Below, in pieces: positions 43,560 through 53,428 of a stretch of 64,000 bases of DNA. Every line of letters starts with the position of its first letter. Positions within the stretch are counted from its first letter, which is position 1. The position numbers and the translations under genes are program-made. Where the stretch lies: positions 1-64,000 of the forward strand of contig NZ_VJNB01000010.1 in NCBI RefSeq assembly GCF_007556595.1. Direction: 5' to 3'. The notes under the pieces were generated by a model. It was not told where the DNA came from. It worked only from the letters and a program-made list of their open reading frames with translations, and made no database searches. The DNA is from Tepidimonas alkaliphilus (GTDB taxonomy: Bacteria > Pseudomonadota > Gammaproteobacteria > Burkholderiales > Burkholderiaceae_C).

Positions 43560-45733
43560 GGCGCGGTCGGGGCAGCGGAAGGCGGTGCCGGGACGGCCGC
43601 GTCGGCGGGGATGGCCACGCCGGGCCAGCTGGGCGGCAACAGCGGGGCGTCCTGGATGGGATGCAGGCGGCTGGGTTGCGGTTGCGCTTGCTGCTGCAGG
43701 CTGCGCATCCACTGGTAGCGGTCCAGCGCCAGCGCGTCGGCGGCGCGCGCGTCGCGCACCACCACCGGGCGCAAAAACACCATCAGGTTGGTTTTTTTGC
43801 GCGAGCGCTTTTCGCTGCGGAACAAGTGACCCAGCACCGGCACGTCGCCTAGCCCCGGTACCTTGTCCTGATTGCCGCCAAACTCGTCCTGCAGCAGCCC
43901 GCCCAGCACGACGATGCCGCCATCCTCCACCAGCACGGTGGATTCAATCGAGCGCTTGTTGGTGATCAGACCGCTGGGGTTGTTGATGGAGCTCGGCAGC
44001 ACGCTGCTGACTTCTTGAAAGATTTGCAGCCGCACCGTGTCGCCATCCTGGATTTGCGGCCGCACGCGCAACGTCAGGCCAACGTCGCGCCGCTCAATGG
44101 TCTGAAACGGGTTGACCGCGCCCTGGTTGCTGTTGTTGGCGGTGTATTGCCCGGTGATGAACGGCACGTTCTGACCGATGACGATCTTGGCCTCTTCGTT
44201 GTCCAGCGTCAGCAGCGTCGGGGTGGAAAGAATGTTGGCGTCGCCTTGGGTTTCAAGAAACCGGGCCAAGGCGCTCAGCACATAAGTGCCGCCGATGCGC
44301 TGCGCCAGGCCGATGTTGAAGCCCGGCGCCGGCAACTGGCCCTGGCCGCCATTTTGCGTGGCCAAGTTAAGGATGTTGGCCCCGCCGCTGCCGAAGTTGG
44401 TGCCGAGCAGCCCGATGGCGCCGTCGCCGCTGCGCCCGATGATGCTTTGCCACTGCACGCCGATCTCGGAGGCTTTTTCGGCGCTGACCTCGGCGATGAG
44501 GCTTTCGACATATACCTGCGCGCGGCGCACGTCGAGCAAGTCGATGATGCGTCGCAACTCGCGATACAGCGGCTCCGGCGCCGTGATGATGAGCGCGTTG
44601 TTGGCAGGGTCGGCCTGCACCTGACCGCCTGTTGCCGCGGTGCTGGCGGGCGCGCTGGCGTTGAGACGAGCGCCGGCGCTGGAGACGTTGACGCTGGCGG
44701 CGGCGGGCGCAGCGTTGACCGACGTCGTCGAGCCGCTGGGCGAGACGCTTGCACTCGTGCTCGGATTCGTGGCGACGCCGTCTGCAGCGGGGGGCGCGCC
44801 GCCGGCAGCTCCAGCCAGCGCGGCGCGCAGCGTCGTGGCCAGCTGCACGGCGTCGGCGTGGCGCAGATACACCACATGGATGTTGGCCGCCGCGCTGGCA
44901 GCGCTGGGCCGATCGAGCTTGTCGATCAGCGCTTTGGCCAACTGCAGCCGCGCCGGGTGACTGGCGCGCAGCAGCAGGCTGTTGCTGCGCGGGTCGGCCA
45001 GCACCGTGGTGCGCGGCCCGCCCGGCGTGCGGTTGGGGCCGGGGGCGCCGTCGTCGTCGAGCAGCTGGCGCAGCCAGCCGACCACGTCGGTGGCGATGGC
45101 GTGCTTGAGCGGCACCACCTCCAGGTCGGTGGCGGTGCCGACGTCCAGCGCCGCGATGATGCGCGCCAGCCGCTGCAGGTTGTCGGCGTAGTCGGTGATG
45201 ACCAGGGCGTTGTGCGTGTTGTTGACGGTGATCGGGTTGTTTGGGCTGATCAGCGGGCGCAGGATCGGCAGCAGGTGGTTGGCGTTCTCGTGCTGCAGGC
45301 GAAAGATCTGCGTGACGAGCAGGCCGTCGCGCGCCGGGGCCGGCTCCTCGGTCAGCACCGGGCCGCCGAGCAGCTTGGCCTCGGCCTCCGGCACGATTTT
45401 CAGGATCCCGGCCGACTCCACCAGCGCGAAGCCGCGCAGCCGCAGCTCGGCGCCGAACTGCGCCAGCGCTGCGGCGGGGCGCACCGGCGACTCGGTGATC
45501 AGCGTCAGCGGCCCCTTGACGCGCGGATCGACGACGATGGCGCGTCCGGTGGCCACGGCCAGCGCCCGCGCCACGGCCTCGATCTCGGCCTCGACGAAGT
45601 TGAGCGTGATCGGCTGGCCGGGGCGGATCGCCGGCGGCGGGGTCTGCGCGGCCAGCGGGCCGGCCAGCGCCGCCGCCAGCAGCGCCCGCGCCGCGGCGCG
45701 GCCCAGGCGGACGGAGAGGGTGGCGTCGTTCAT
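43556..45733 (-). CDS. gspD: Type II secretion secretin GspD
   Basis: A 725-residue outer-membrane secretin precursor with a signal peptide (about 1-29, ending PLAAQ). The N0 domain opens with [17 protein letters not shown], followed by N1-N3 repeats with [16 protein letters not shown] and similar motifs. A Ser/Thr/Ala-rich insert of about 75 residues (roughly 320-395) interrupts an N-domain loop. The secretin core includes the VPFITGQYT and [10 protein letters not shown] segments. Start overlaps gspN by 4 bp. Confidence 0.95.
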   Translation of the reverse strand: MNDATLSVRLGRAAARALLAAALAGPLAAQTPPPAIRPGQPITLNFVEAEIEAVARALAVATGRAIVVDPRVKGPLTLITESPVRPAAALAQFGAELRLRGFALVESAGILKIVPEAEAKLLGGPVLTEEPAPARDGLLVTQIFRLQHENANHLLPILRPLISPNNPITVNNTHNALVITDYADNLQRLARIIAALDVGTATDLEVVPLKHAIATDVVGWLRQLLDDDGAPGPNRTPGGPRTTVLADPRSNSLLLRASHPARLQLAKALIDKLDRPSAASAAANIHVVYLRHADAVQLATTLRAALAGAAGGAPPAADGVATNPSTSASVSPSGSTTSVNAAPAAASVNVSSAGARLNASAPASTAATGGQVQADPANNALIITAPEPLYRELRRIIDLLDVRRAQVYVESLIAEVSAEKASEIGVQWQSIIGRSGDGAIGLLGTNFGSGGANILNLATQNGGQGQLPAPGFNIGLAQRIGGTYVLSALARFLETQGDANILSTPTLLTLDNEEAKIVIGQNVPFITGQYTANNSNQGAVNPFQTIERRDVGLTLRVRPQIQDGDTVRLQIFQEVSSVLPSSINNPSGLITNKRSIESTVLVEDGGIVVLGGLLQDEFGGNQDKVPGLGDVPVLGHLFRSEKRSRKKTNLMVFLRPVVVRDARAADALALDRYQWMRSLQQQAQPQPSRLHPIQDAPLLPPSWPGVAIPADAAVPAPPSAAPTAP

Positions 45734-46533
45734 GCGGGGTTTCCGATGCGCAGGTGGGCGCGCGCGCCGTCGCGGCGGCCCAGCAGGTTGAGCAGGTTGG
45801 ACAGGGCTTCGAGCCGATCGGGGTTGGCCTCGGCCAGTCCCTGCAGCTGCAGCCGGCCGCCGGGCCAGCCGCCGCTGGCCTGCAGCCGCAGGTCGCCGCG
45901 CAGCGTGGCCAGCTCGAACGTCGGCGCGGCGCCCGGTGCGGCCTGCAGGGTGAGCCGGTAGCTGCCCAGCGGCCGCAGCGGGCTGACGGCGGAGGCGACG
46001 TCGAGCAGCTCGACGGTGACCGAGGCGGGGGCGGCCGTGGCTGCGGCGGCGGGCGCCCTAAGCGGCCAGCGCAGCGCCGGCAGCGCCAGGTGCGCGCGCC
46101 CTTGCAGTCCGAAGGTGTTCCACGGCGCGCCCAGCGCCTGCAGCCAGGCCAGATCGAGCTGGGCCTGCCACGGTTCGGCCTGCAGCCACCAGCCGCCGTC
46201 GCGCCGGGCCAGCGTGGCGCGCCAGGGCGCGTCGGCGGTGGCGTCGGGCTGCAGCGTCAGGCGCGCGCCGAGGGTGGCGAGGTCGGGCGAGAGCGTCCAG
46301 CGCAGCCGCCCAGGCAGCGTCAGCGCCGCGCCGTCGCCGGCCACGCGCAGCACGCCGGAGCCGGCCCACAGCGTGCCGGCCGGCTGCAGCAGCCGCAGCC
46401 GGCCGTCGCTGGCGGCGGCCAGCGCCACGTCGGCCCAGCGCGCCGGGGCCCAGGCGACGCTGGCAACCAGCACGCCCAACAGCGCGCCCAGCGCCGCGGC
46501 GCGCCAGGGGGGGCGGGAGCCGCGCGCGTTCAC
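45730..46533 (-). CDS. gspN: Type II secretion protein GspN
   Basis: A 267-residue membrane-anchored periplasmic protein. One hydrophobic segment near residues 11-30 is followed by beta-rich sequence. The GTG at 46533 overlaps gspM (GTGA), with a GGAGG Shine-Dalgarno upstream. GspN is not essential in all type II systems. Identification rests on position, length and a GspN-like pattern (GTLWAGSGVLRV). Confidence 0.85.
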   Translation of the reverse strand: MNARGSRPPWRAAALGALLGVLVASVAWAPARWADVALAAASDGRLRLLQPAGTLWAGSGVLRVAGDGAALTLPGRLRWTLSPDLATLGARLTLQPDATADAPWRATLARRDGGWWLQAEPWQAQLDLAWLQALGAPWNTFGLQGRAHLALPALRWPLRAPAAAATAAPASVTVELLDVASAVSPLRPLGSYRLTLQAAPGAAPTFELATLRGDLRLQASGGWPGGRLQLQGLAEANPDRLEALSNLLNLLGRRDGARAHLRIGNPA

Positions 46534-47027
46534 TGGGCGCCTCCCATGGGGGCAAGGCGCGCCTGGCCGCGCCAGAGCTCGCCCTCGCGCTGCAGGTCGA
46601 GTTCGACCACCTGCAGCGCCAGCCGCTCGCGCACGGCCACCAGCCAGTGCGCCAGCGCCTGTGCCGGCACGCCGGCCAGCTCGACGCGCCAGCCGCCACC
46701 GTCGTCGGCGCGCACTTGGGCGCTGGCGCCAAGCCGTTCCTGGGTTAGCGCGCGCACCGCCTCCAGCGTGGCAGGGAGAGCGGTGCTGGCGTCGGCGGCG
46801 GCTTTGCGCTCGGCCAGCGCCTGCGCCAGTGCGGCGGTGCGCTGCGCCTGGGCCTGGGCGTGCGCCAACCGCTGCGGGGCCTGCTGCAGCGCGCGCCAGG
46901 CGGGCCACGCCACGCCGAACCCCCACGCGAGCAGCAGCCCCAGCGCCAGCAGCAGGCCGGCGTGCCGACGCAGCGGCGCCGGCAGGCGCGCGGTGAGCGT
47001 CGGCAGCGCGGCGCGGACCGCCGTCAT
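46530..47027 (-). CDS. gspM: Type II secretion protein GspM
   Basis: A 165-residue bitopic inner-membrane protein. A single helix (about 24-44) follows a short cytoplasmic N-terminus, and a periplasmic coiled segment rich in Ala/Gln precedes a ferredoxin-like fold. It pairs with GspL in the inner-membrane platform. Overlaps gspL and gspN by 4 bp each. Confidence 0.85.
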   Translation of the reverse strand: MTAVRAALPTLTARLPAPLRRHAGLLLALGLLLAWGFGVAWPAWRALQQAPQRLAHAQAQAQRTAALAQALAERKAAADASTALPATLEAVRALTQERLGASAQVRADDGGGWRVELAGVPAQALAHWLVAVRERLALQVVELDLQREGELWRGQARLAPMGGAQ

Positions 47028-48265
47028 TGCCCGGCCTCCGCTTGCAGCCGCCACACCGGGCCGCTGTCCTCGGTCACGGTCAGCCCAGCGGCGCGGGCGG
47101 CGGCGCGCACCTGCGCGGCGGGCGGGGCGGCATCCCAGCGCAGTTCCAGTCGATCCCCTTGCAGACGCACCTGCTGCGGCGGCGGCCCGCCCAGCGCGCC
47201 CCAGGCGTGCAGCCAGCGCTCCAGCACGCCGGGGGCCGCCGGTCCGCCCAGCCGGGCCAGCGCCTGCGCAAGCTGGCGCGGCGGGTCGAGCAGCACCGGC
47301 GCCTGCGGCAGCGCCGCGCGCGCGATGCGCTGGGTCTCGGCGTGCAGCGCGCGCTCGGCCTGACGCGCCTGCCAGGCGGCCAGCGGCACGGCCAGCAGCG
47401 GGACGGCGACCCCCGCCGCCACGCCCCAGCGCGCCGGCGCCCAGGCCGGATCGGTGCCGACGGCGCGCATGGCGCGCAGCGCCCGCTGCCACCCCGCGCC
47501 GCCGATGCGCCGCCGCCAGGCAAACTGCGCCAGATCCGGCCTGTCGCGCCCAGCGTCGGCCCAGCGCCGCGCCGCCGGCAGCGCCTGCCAGGGGGCCTGC
47601 GGTCGCGCTGCGCGCGCGTCGTCGAAGGCGGCTGGATCGGCGGTGTAAGTCAGCGAGGCCGACCATGCGTCGCGGGCGGCCTGGTCGTCGTCCTGCGGCA
47701 TACCGGGTGGCAGCAGTGCGTCGAGGTCGGTCAGCGGCACGGCGGCCACGCCGTGCGGCCCGGCCAGCACCGCCATCGGCGCGCCGTCCAGCGCGTGCAC
47801 CCACAGCACCGGCGCGGGCTGAGGGTAACTTTCAGCCAGCAGCCGCTGCACGGTCCACCCAAGGTCCTGCAAAGCCGCCACGGTGGCGTGCAGGCGCTCT
47901 TCGCGCGTCACGGCGACCCAGGTGTGGCCCTGTGGCGCCGCCGGCCCCAACGCCCAGTGCAGCCGGTCGGGGGGATCCAGCACCTCGTCTTCCAACAAGC
48001 CGGCCAGCGCCTGGGGTGTTCGAGCCGCACGCTGGGCGGGCAAGGCCACCGCATGCCATGCCAGCCAGCCGACGGGCAGCGCCAGCGCGACGTGCTCGCG
48101 GCGACCCAAAGCGGCCAACTCATCCGCAGGGGCGCGCCCCTGAGCCTGCACCGCGCCGGAGGCATCCAAACGGGCCCAATGCCAAGCCGATGGCGCAGCT
48201 TGCGGCGTAGCGCCGGCGGGTTCGGTCTCGGATGCGCAGCGGTCAACGGGGCGCAAAATCAGCAT
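47024..48265 (-). CDS. gspL: Type II secretion protein GspL
   Basis: A 413-residue inner-membrane protein linking GspE to the platform. The actin-like cytoplasmic part covers about 1-255, a membrane helix lies near 270-290 (GVAAGVAVPLLAVPLAAW), and a periplasmic domain follows. The ATG at 48265 gives the expected N-terminus; upstream in-frame sequence lacks conservation. Follows gspK by 43 bp. Confidence 0.87.
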   Translation of the reverse strand: MLILRPVDRCASETEPAGATPQAAPSAWHWARLDASGAVQAQGRAPADELAALGRREHVALALPVGWLAWHAVALPAQRAARTPQALAGLLEDEVLDPPDRLHWALGPAAPQGHTWVAVTREERLHATVAALQDLGWTVQRLLAESYPQPAPVLWVHALDGAPMAVLAGPHGVAAVPLTDLDALLPPGMPQDDDQAARDAWSASLTYTADPAAFDDARAARPQAPWQALPAARRWADAGRDRPDLAQFAWRRRIGGAGWQRALRAMRAVGTDPAWAPARWGVAAGVAVPLLAVPLAAWQARQAERALHAETQRIARAALPQAPVLLDPPRQLAQALARLGGPAAPGVLERWLHAWGALGGPPPQQVRLQGDRLELRWDAAPPAAQVRAAARAAGLTVTEDSGPVWRLQAEAGQ

Positions 48266-48308
48266 CGGCGGTGCGGCAACGTCGCGGCGCGGCAAGCATA
48301 GCACCGCC

Positions 48309-49256
48309 TCAAGGCAGGCTGGCGGGCCCGGCCACGCCTTGCTGGCGCCACAGCACCTCCACCCGCGCTCCATTGCGGCGCAGCAGCGCGGTCTGCTGCA
48401 CAGTGAGCTCGCCCAGCCGCAGCTGTCCGGTGACGAGAAAGTGCTGGCTGCTGACGCTCAGCAGCGCGGGCTGCCATGAGGCCGCCAGTCGTGGCAGCGC
48501 TTCCACCAGCGCTTCGGTGCGCTCGAACGGGCGCTGGTTGCGCAGCGCGAGCAGACGCTGCGCTTCGGCGCCGTCCAGCCCGGCGATGGCGGCGCGCAGC
48601 ACCACGGGGCCGGCGGTGTTGAGGTTGACCGGCGTTGGCTGCGGCAGCCAAATGGTGTGCGGGGCCAGTCGCGCCCAGCTCGCGGCGCTCAAGCCCAGCG
48701 CTTGCAGGTCAGCGGCGCGTTCGGGCAAGGGGTGTCGCGCCGGGCGCTGCGGCCCGGCGGGCCAGGCTTGCTGCAACGCTTCGGCTACTGCGCGTAACTC
48801 TTCTGGGGGCAGATCCAGTTGCGCGTAAAGTCGCTCGAACGCCGCCAGCGCCATGGGGTTGAGGCGCGGCGTGGCACCGGTGACGTCGATGAGGTTGCGC
48901 CAGTTCAGGCGCGCCTGCGCGTCTTCGATACGGCCGGCCAGCCACGCGTCGTCCAGCACGTCGGCGCCGTCGTCGGCGCTGGCGCGCAGGAAGGTGGACA
49001 GGCGCGTCGGCTGCAGCGGCACCGCCCACGGCTCGGCCAGGTGGTCGGTGCGCGAGGCGCGACCGTCCTCGCGCACGATCAGCCGCGCCCAGTCCAGCGC
49101 CCCGGTCAGCAGCCACGCGGCCTGCGCCTGGTCGCGCGCGGCGCGCTCCACGGCCCAGGCGCGCCACTGCAGGCTCCAGGCGGCGGCCCCCAGCGTGGCC
49201 ACCACCGCCATCAGCATCAGCGCCATCAGCAGCGCCGCGCCGCGCGTGCGCCTCAC
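48309..49256 (-). CDS. gspK: Type II secretion minor pseudopilin GspK
   Basis: A 315-residue minor pseudopilin capping the pseudopilus tip. Short leader ending at RG, then the hydrophobic helix AALLMALMLMAVVATLG with no Glu at position 5, as is usual for GspK. The large globular domain has the T2SSK motifs LNWRNLIDV and TPVNLNTAGP. The GTG at 49256 overlaps gspJ (GTGA) and has a G-rich Shine-Dalgarno. Confidence 0.92.
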   Translation of the reverse strand: MRRTRGAALLMALMLMAVVATLGAAAWSLQWRAWAVERAARDQAQAAWLLTGALDWARLIVREDGRASRTDHLAEPWAVPLQPTRLSTFLRASADDGADVLDDAWLAGRIEDAQARLNWRNLIDVTGATPRLNPMALAAFERLYAQLDLPPEELRAVAEALQQAWPAGPQRPARHPLPERAADLQALGLSAASWARLAPHTIWLPQPTPVNLNTAGPVVLRAAIAGLDGAEAQRLLALRNQRPFERTEALVEALPRLAASWQPALLSVSSQHFLVTGQLRLGELTVQQTALLRRNGARVEVLWRQQGVAGPASLP

Positions 49257-49861
49257 GACTTGCCCCCGGCGACGCGGGCGGAGGCCCAGTCCAGCGTCAG
49301 GGCGCCGTCGAAGCCGGTGCCGGCGGCCGGCACCAGCACCAGCCGCACCGCGGCGGGGGGTACCCCCTCGGCGCCCGCGGGGCTCCACTGCGCGCCGTCC
49401 CACACCCGCACCTCGGCGGCGCTGATGGCCACGGTACGCACGCCGTCGGCGCGCACGCGCTGCGGGGCCTGCGCCCACGCCTGCGCCAGCGCCTCCCGCG
49501 TGGTCAGCGGCGGCGACTGCCAGCGCGCCCAGCGTCCGCCATCATCGACCGCGGCCCACGCCACCACCTGCCAGCCGGCGCCGTCGGCGGCGTGGCGCAG
49601 CAGGCGCACCGTGCCACCCTGCAGCGACCAGGCCGGCGGCGGGTCGATGGCGCCGTCCGCCGGCATCACCATCTGGTCGAGATCGCGCTGCCACTGCGCC
49701 AGTACGTCGGCCCAGCCGAGCTGCGCGGCGCTGCGCGCCTCGGTGGCTTCGCGCACGCGCAGCAGCCCGTCTAGCGCGCGCCAGCCGAGCGTGGCCAGCA
49801 GCGCCAGCACCGCCAGCGCGGTCAGCAGCTCGATCAGCGTCAGGCCCCCGGCGCGGCGCAT
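49253..49861 (-). CDS. gspJ: Type II secretion minor pseudopilin GspJ
   Basis: A 202-residue pseudopilin. The prepilin leader MRRAGG is followed by LTLIELLTALAVLALLATLGW, in which the Glu at position 5 is present. The globular domain contains WQRDLDQMV, typical of GspJ. The start at 49861 gives a correct leader and lies 11 bp downstream of the gspI stop. Confidence 0.93.
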   Translation of the reverse strand: MRRAGGLTLIELLTALAVLALLATLGWRALDGLLRVREATEARSAAQLGWADVLAQWQRDLDQMVMPADGAIDPPPAWSLQGGTVRLLRHAADGAGWQVVAWAAVDDGGRWARWQSPPLTTREALAQAWAQAPQRVRADGVRTVAISAAEVRVWDGAQWSPAGAEGVPPAAVRLVLVPAAGTGFDGALTLDWASARVAGGKS

Positions 49862-49872
49862 CGTCGGCCCCG

Positions 49873-50280
49873 TCAGTGCCGGCCGAGCACGGTGGTCAGC
49901 CGCGTCAGCACCAAGTCGCTGCCGGCAGGCCGCACGCGCACCTCGACGCGGCGAAAGCTCGGGTTCGGCGTTGGGTCGATGGCGATCTGCACCGTGTGCT
50001 CCACGCCGCCCTGCGTGCAGGTGAGCTCGCGCGTGCCGGGGGGCGGGAAGGCCGGCTCCAGCCGCAGCGCGACCTGCGCGTTGTGCGCGCACAGCTGTGC
50101 CAGCCACTGGGCCGGCTGGCGCTCGGCGGTGCGCAGCAGGGCCTGGCCGGCCTGCTGGGCGGCCAGCGCCGCGGTGGCGACGATCGCCAGCGCCACCAGC
50201 ACCTCCACCAGCGTGAAGCCGCCGGGGTTCCGGCGGCGCGGGACGCCCGGGCGGGGGGCTGCGGCGGGTGCGGGCGCCAT
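49873..50280 (-). CDS. gspI: Type II secretion minor pseudopilin GspI
   Basis: A 135-residue pseudopilin with a long, Pro/Ala/Arg-rich leader ending RNPGG before FTLVEVLVALAI. An ATG at 50280 is chosen because GGAG lies 8 bases upstream; a GTG at 50289 overlapping the gspH stop is the alternative. Two cysteines (CAHNAQ, LTCTQGG) fit GspI. Confidence 0.88.
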   Translation of the reverse strand: MAPAPAAAPRPGVPRRRNPGGFTLVEVLVALAIVATAALAAQQAGQALLRTAERQPAQWLAQLCAHNAQVALRLEPAFPPPGTRELTCTQGGVEHTVQIAIDPTPNPSFRRVEVRVRPAGSDLVLTRLTTVLGRH

Positions 50281-50285
50281 GCGGT

Positions 50286-50759
50286 TCACTCCACGCGCAC
50301 CGCGCCCCAGCCGTCGAAGGCCAGCGTGCGCGTGCGCTCGCCGTGGCGCAGCGTCAGCCGCCACGGCGGGCCCATCGGTTCGGTGCCGAGCTTGAGCGTC
50401 GGCTGCGGCGGCTCCAGCGTCAGCGCCACGTTCTCGAGCGGCCACGGGCGCGCGCGCGGCAGTTCGGGCAGCGCGCCCTCCGGCAGGCCGCGCCAGCGCA
50501 GGCCCTCGGCGTCCCAGGCCAGCTCGGCACGGGTGTCGCTGGCGCGCGCCAGCGCCCGCACGGCCTCGATCTGGTCGCGCAGTTCGGTCGCCAGCCGATC
50601 CAGCCGCCGGTCGGCGTCGCCGCGCCACGCCTGCACGACGCCGACGCTGGCGATGCCGACGATGGCCAGCACCACCAGCAGCTCCAGCAGCGTCAGCCCG
50701 CGCGGGCGCCGCGGGCCCCAGGCGGGCGCAGGGTCACTGCCAGCTGCCGATGTCGGCAT
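50286..50759 (-). CDS. gspH: Type II secretion minor pseudopilin GspH
   Basis: A 157-residue pseudopilin. Leader ending RPRG before LTLLELLVVLAIVGIAS. The start at 50759 overlaps the end of gspG by 26 bp and has GAGG 7 bases upstream. The globular part is short but has the expected beta-rich pattern. Confidence 0.88.
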   Translation of the reverse strand: MPTSAAGSDPAPAWGPRRPRGLTLLELLVVLAIVGIASVGVVQAWRGDADRRLDRLATELRDQIEAVRALARASDTRAELAWDAEGLRWRGLPEGALPELPRARPWPLENVALTLEPPQPTLKLGTEPMGPPWRLTLRHGERTRTLAFDGWGAVRVE

Positions 50760-51180
50760 CAGCGCCCTCGCCGCCGGGCTGGCCGTCGGCGCCGAGCGAA
50801 AACACATCCACCTCGCCGTGCACACCAGGGTTCAGGTATTGATAGGGGCGGCCCCAAGGATCGTTCGGTAATTTATCGAGATACGGGCGCCAGTTGGGCG
50901 CGGGCGGCCCCGACGTTGGCCGCTGCACCAGCGCCTGCAGACCTTGCTCCTGCGAGGGATAACGCTGGTTGTCCAACCGGTAGAGCTTGAGCGCCTGCAT
51001 CAGGTTGGCCACGTCCGCGCGCGCGGCGGTGACGCGCGACTCCTCGGCGCGGCCGATGACGTTGGGCACGATCAGCGCCGCCAGCACCCCGATGATGACG
51101 AGGATGACCAGCAGCTCGATCAGCGTGAAGCCCCGCAGGACGCGGCGGGCGGAGGGTGCAGGCGCGCAGGCGGATGTCAT
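50734..51180 (-). CDS. gspG: Type II secretion major pseudopilin GspG
   Basis: A 148-residue major pseudopilin. A leader ending RG precedes FTLIELLVILVIIGVLAALIVPNV. The C-terminal PNDPWGRPYQYLNPG and VFSLGADGQPGGEG segments are the calcium-site loop typical of GspG. First gene of the minus-strand gsp run; the start at 51180 is 22 bp from the divergent gspC start, so any promoter must lie inside the start of one gene or the other. Confidence 0.95.
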   Translation of the reverse strand: MTSACAPAPSARRVLRGFTLIELLVILVIIGVLAALIVPNVIGRAEESRVTAARADVANLMQALKLYRLDNQRYPSQEQGLQALVQRPTSGPPAPNWRPYLDKLPNDPWGRPYQYLNPGVHGEVDVFSLGADGQPGGEGADADIGSWQ

Positions 51181-51202
51181 GGCAACGATGATAATGCAGC
51201 CC

Positions 51203-51739
51203 ATGACGCCGCCTGCCGTTCCCCCTGTCCGCCCGCCGCCCGTTTGCCGCTGCCGCGCGCATGGGCGGGCGCGGCTGCCCGCGCTGGCCGCGCTGCTCGC
51301 GTGGGGGGTGGCCGGCTGGCTCGCGGCGGCGTGGGGCTGGCGGCTGTGGGGGCAGGCGCAGGGCGTGGCGCCTGCGGCGCCGCCGCCGTCGTCGGCCCCG
51401 GTCGCGCAGGCGGAGACGATGGCCCGGGCGCTGGGCGGTGGGGAGGGCGTGGCCGCAACCCCGCCGCCGGCGCCGGCTGCCGTAGCCGCTGCTGGCGCGG
51501 CGTGGCGCCTACTCGGTTTGGTGGCCGATGGCGGCGGGCGCGGCGCGGCGCTGCTCGCTGCCGACGGCCAGCCCGCCAGGCCCTACCGCGCGGGTGCGGC
51601 GCTGCCGGACGGCTGGCGCGTGCAGCGCATCGAGCGCGACGGGGTGTGGCTGAGCCCGCCGCAGGGCGGCGAGGTGGTGCGACTGCCCGCGCCGGTGCGG
51701 CCGGCGGCATCGACTGCGGCGCCGCCGCCCGGCGGTTGA
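51203..51739 (+). CDS. gspC: Type II secretion protein GspC
   Basis: A 178-residue bitopic protein coupling the platform to the secretin. The membrane helix is at about 24-48 (ALAALLAWGVAGWLAAAWGW). After a Pro/Ala linker comes an HR domain (WRLLGLVADGGGRGAALLAADGQPARPYRAG, shown in parts). No PDZ or coiled C-terminus is present. ATGs at 51194 and upstream are in frame, so the start is uncertain. Divergent from all other gsp genes here, as in Burkholderia. Confidence 0.85.
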   Translation: MTPPAVPPVRPPPVCRCRAHGRARLPALAALLAWGVAGWLAAAWGWRLWGQAQGVAPAAPPPSSAPVAQAETMARALGGGEGVAATPPPAPAAVAAAGAAWRLLGLVADGGGRGAALLAADGQPARPYRAGAALPDGWRVQRIERDGVWLSPPQGGEVVRLPAPVRPAASTAAPPPGG

Positions 51740-51798
51740 GGCGGTCGTCAGCCCACGCTTCGCAGCCGTGCGGCGAGCGGGGGCGCCGCGTCCCTCCC

Positions 51799-53361
51799 TC
51801 ACCCCCGCAGGAACAGCCGGTAGACCGGGTTGTCGGTCTCTTCGACGTAGGGGTAGCCGAGTTCGCGCAGGAAGCGCTCGAACGCCCGCGCGTCCTTCGG
51901 CGGCACCTGCAGGCCGACCAGGATGCGGCCGTAGTCGGCGCCCTGGTTGCGGTAGTGGAACAGGCTGATGTTCCAGCTCGGGCGCATCAACGTGAGGAAC
52001 TTCAGCAGCGCGCCGGGCCGCTCCGGGAAGATGAAGCGCAGCAGCCGCTCGTCCTGCGCCAGCGGCGAGTGGCCGCCGACCATGTGGCGGATGTGCTCCT
52101 GCGCCAGGTCGTCGTGCGTCAGGTCCAGGGTGGCGAAGCCCTGCCGCTCGAAGGCCGCGGCGATCTTGCCGCTTTCCCCCTTGCCGTGGGTGGTCAGGCC
52201 CACGAACACGTGCGCCACCCTGGCGTCGTGGATGCGGTAGTTGAACTCGGTGACGTTGCGCGGGCCGCCGGGCAGCGAACCGATGGCCTGCAGGAAGCGC
52301 AGGAAGCTGCCGCGCTCCTCGGGGATGGTGACGGCAAACAGCGCCTCGCGTTCCTCGCCGACCTCGGCGCGTTCGGCGACGAAGCGCAGCCGGTCGAAGT
52401 TCATGTTGGCGCCGCACAGGATGGCGGCGTAGGTCTCGCCGCGCGTCTTGCGCCCGGCGACGTGCTTCTTGATCGCCGCCACCGCCATCGCGCCGGCCGG
52501 CTCGACGATGCTGCGCGTGTCGACGAAGACGTCCTTGATCGCGGCGCAGACCTCGTCGGTGTCCACTGTGACGAAGTCATCGACCAGCTCGCGCGCGATG
52601 CGGAAGGTCTCCTCGCCGACCAGCTTGACGGCGGTGCCGTCCGAAAACAACCCGACGTCGGCCAGCTGCACGCGCTGGCCCGCGCGCACCGAGCGCAGCA
52701 TGGCATCCGAGTCGCTCATCTGCACGCCGATGACGCGGATGTCGGGCCGCACGGCTTTGAGATAGCAGGCCACGCCGGCGATCAGGCCGCCGCCGCCGAT
52801 GGCGACGAACACCGCGTCGAGCCGGTTGGAGCCCAGGCCCTGCAGCTGGCGCAGCATCTCCATCGCGATGGTGCCCTGGCCGGCGATGACGTCGGGGTCG
52901 TCGAACGGGTGCACGAAGGTGAGACCCTCGCGGCGCGCCAGCTCCGCGGCGTGCTGCGCGGCATCCGAATAGCTGTCGCCGTGCAGCACCACCTCGCCGC
53001 CCAGCGCCCGCACGGCGTCGATCTTGACCTGCGGCGTGGTGGTGGGCATGACGATGACGGCGCGCGCGCCGAGCTTGTGCGCGCCCAGCGCCACGCCCTG
53101 TGCGTGGTTGCCGGCCGAGGCGCAGATGACGCCGCGCTGCAGCTGCTCAGCCGACAAGTGCGCCAGCTTGTTGTAGGCGCCGCGCAGCTTGAAGCTGAAC
53201 ACCGGCTGCTGGTCCTCGCGCTTGAGCAGCACCTTGTTGTGCAGGCGGCGGCTGAGGTTGCGCGCCGGCTCCAGCGGCGTTTCGCGCGCCACGTCATAAA
53301 CGCGAGCGGTAAGGATTTTTTTGAGGTAGTCCTGCGGGGTGAGGTTTGCGTGGGTGCTCAT
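51799..53361 (-). CDS. ilvA: Threonine ammonia-lyase, biosynthetic
   Basis: A 520-residue PLP enzyme making 2-oxobutanoate for isoleucine. Schiff-base Lys58 in SFKLRGAYNK, SAGNHAQG and the GGGGLIAGVACY loop are intact, and two ACT-like regulatory domains occupy about 335-515. The start at 53361 (MSTHAN) matches the family. The reading frame continues open upstream through the small-RNA region, without conservation. A TATGAT -10-like element lies about 45 bp upstream. Confidence 0.95.
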   Translation of the reverse strand: MSTHANLTPQDYLKKILTARVYDVARETPLEPARNLSRRLHNKVLLKREDQQPVFSFKLRGAYNKLAHLSAEQLQRGVICASAGNHAQGVALGAHKLGARAVIVMPTTTPQVKIDAVRALGGEVVLHGDSYSDAAQHAAELARREGLTFVHPFDDPDVIAGQGTIAMEMLRQLQGLGSNRLDAVFVAIGGGGLIAGVACYLKAVRPDIRVIGVQMSDSDAMLRSVRAGQRVQLADVGLFSDGTAVKLVGEETFRIARELVDDFVTVDTDEVCAAIKDVFVDTRSIVEPAGAMAVAAIKKHVAGRKTRGETYAAILCGANMNFDRLRFVAERAEVGEEREALFAVTIPEERGSFLRFLQAIGSLPGGPRNVTEFNYRIHDARVAHVFVGLTTHGKGESGKIAAAFERQGFATLDLTHDDLAQEHIRHMVGGHSPLAQDERLLRFIFPERPGALLKFLTLMRPSWNISLFHYRNQGADYGRILVGLQVPPKDARAFERFLRELGYPYVEETDNPVYRLFLRG

Positions 53362-53402
53362 GATCGGCGGGCCATGGCCGCGCGCGGCGTGCGGCCAAGG
53401 AG

Positions 53403-53415
53403 CCGTATCATACGG
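53403..53415. repeat. Palindrome at the presumed ilvA promoter
   Basis: Perfect 13-bp palindrome CCGTATCATACGG, containing a TATGAT -10-like element on the minus strand. A related arrangement (AGCCGT-N7-ACGGCT, 53498-53516) surrounds the -10 of the small-RNA promoter 95 bp away. Confidence 0.5.
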
Positions 53416-53428
53416 GGCGCCGAGAGGC

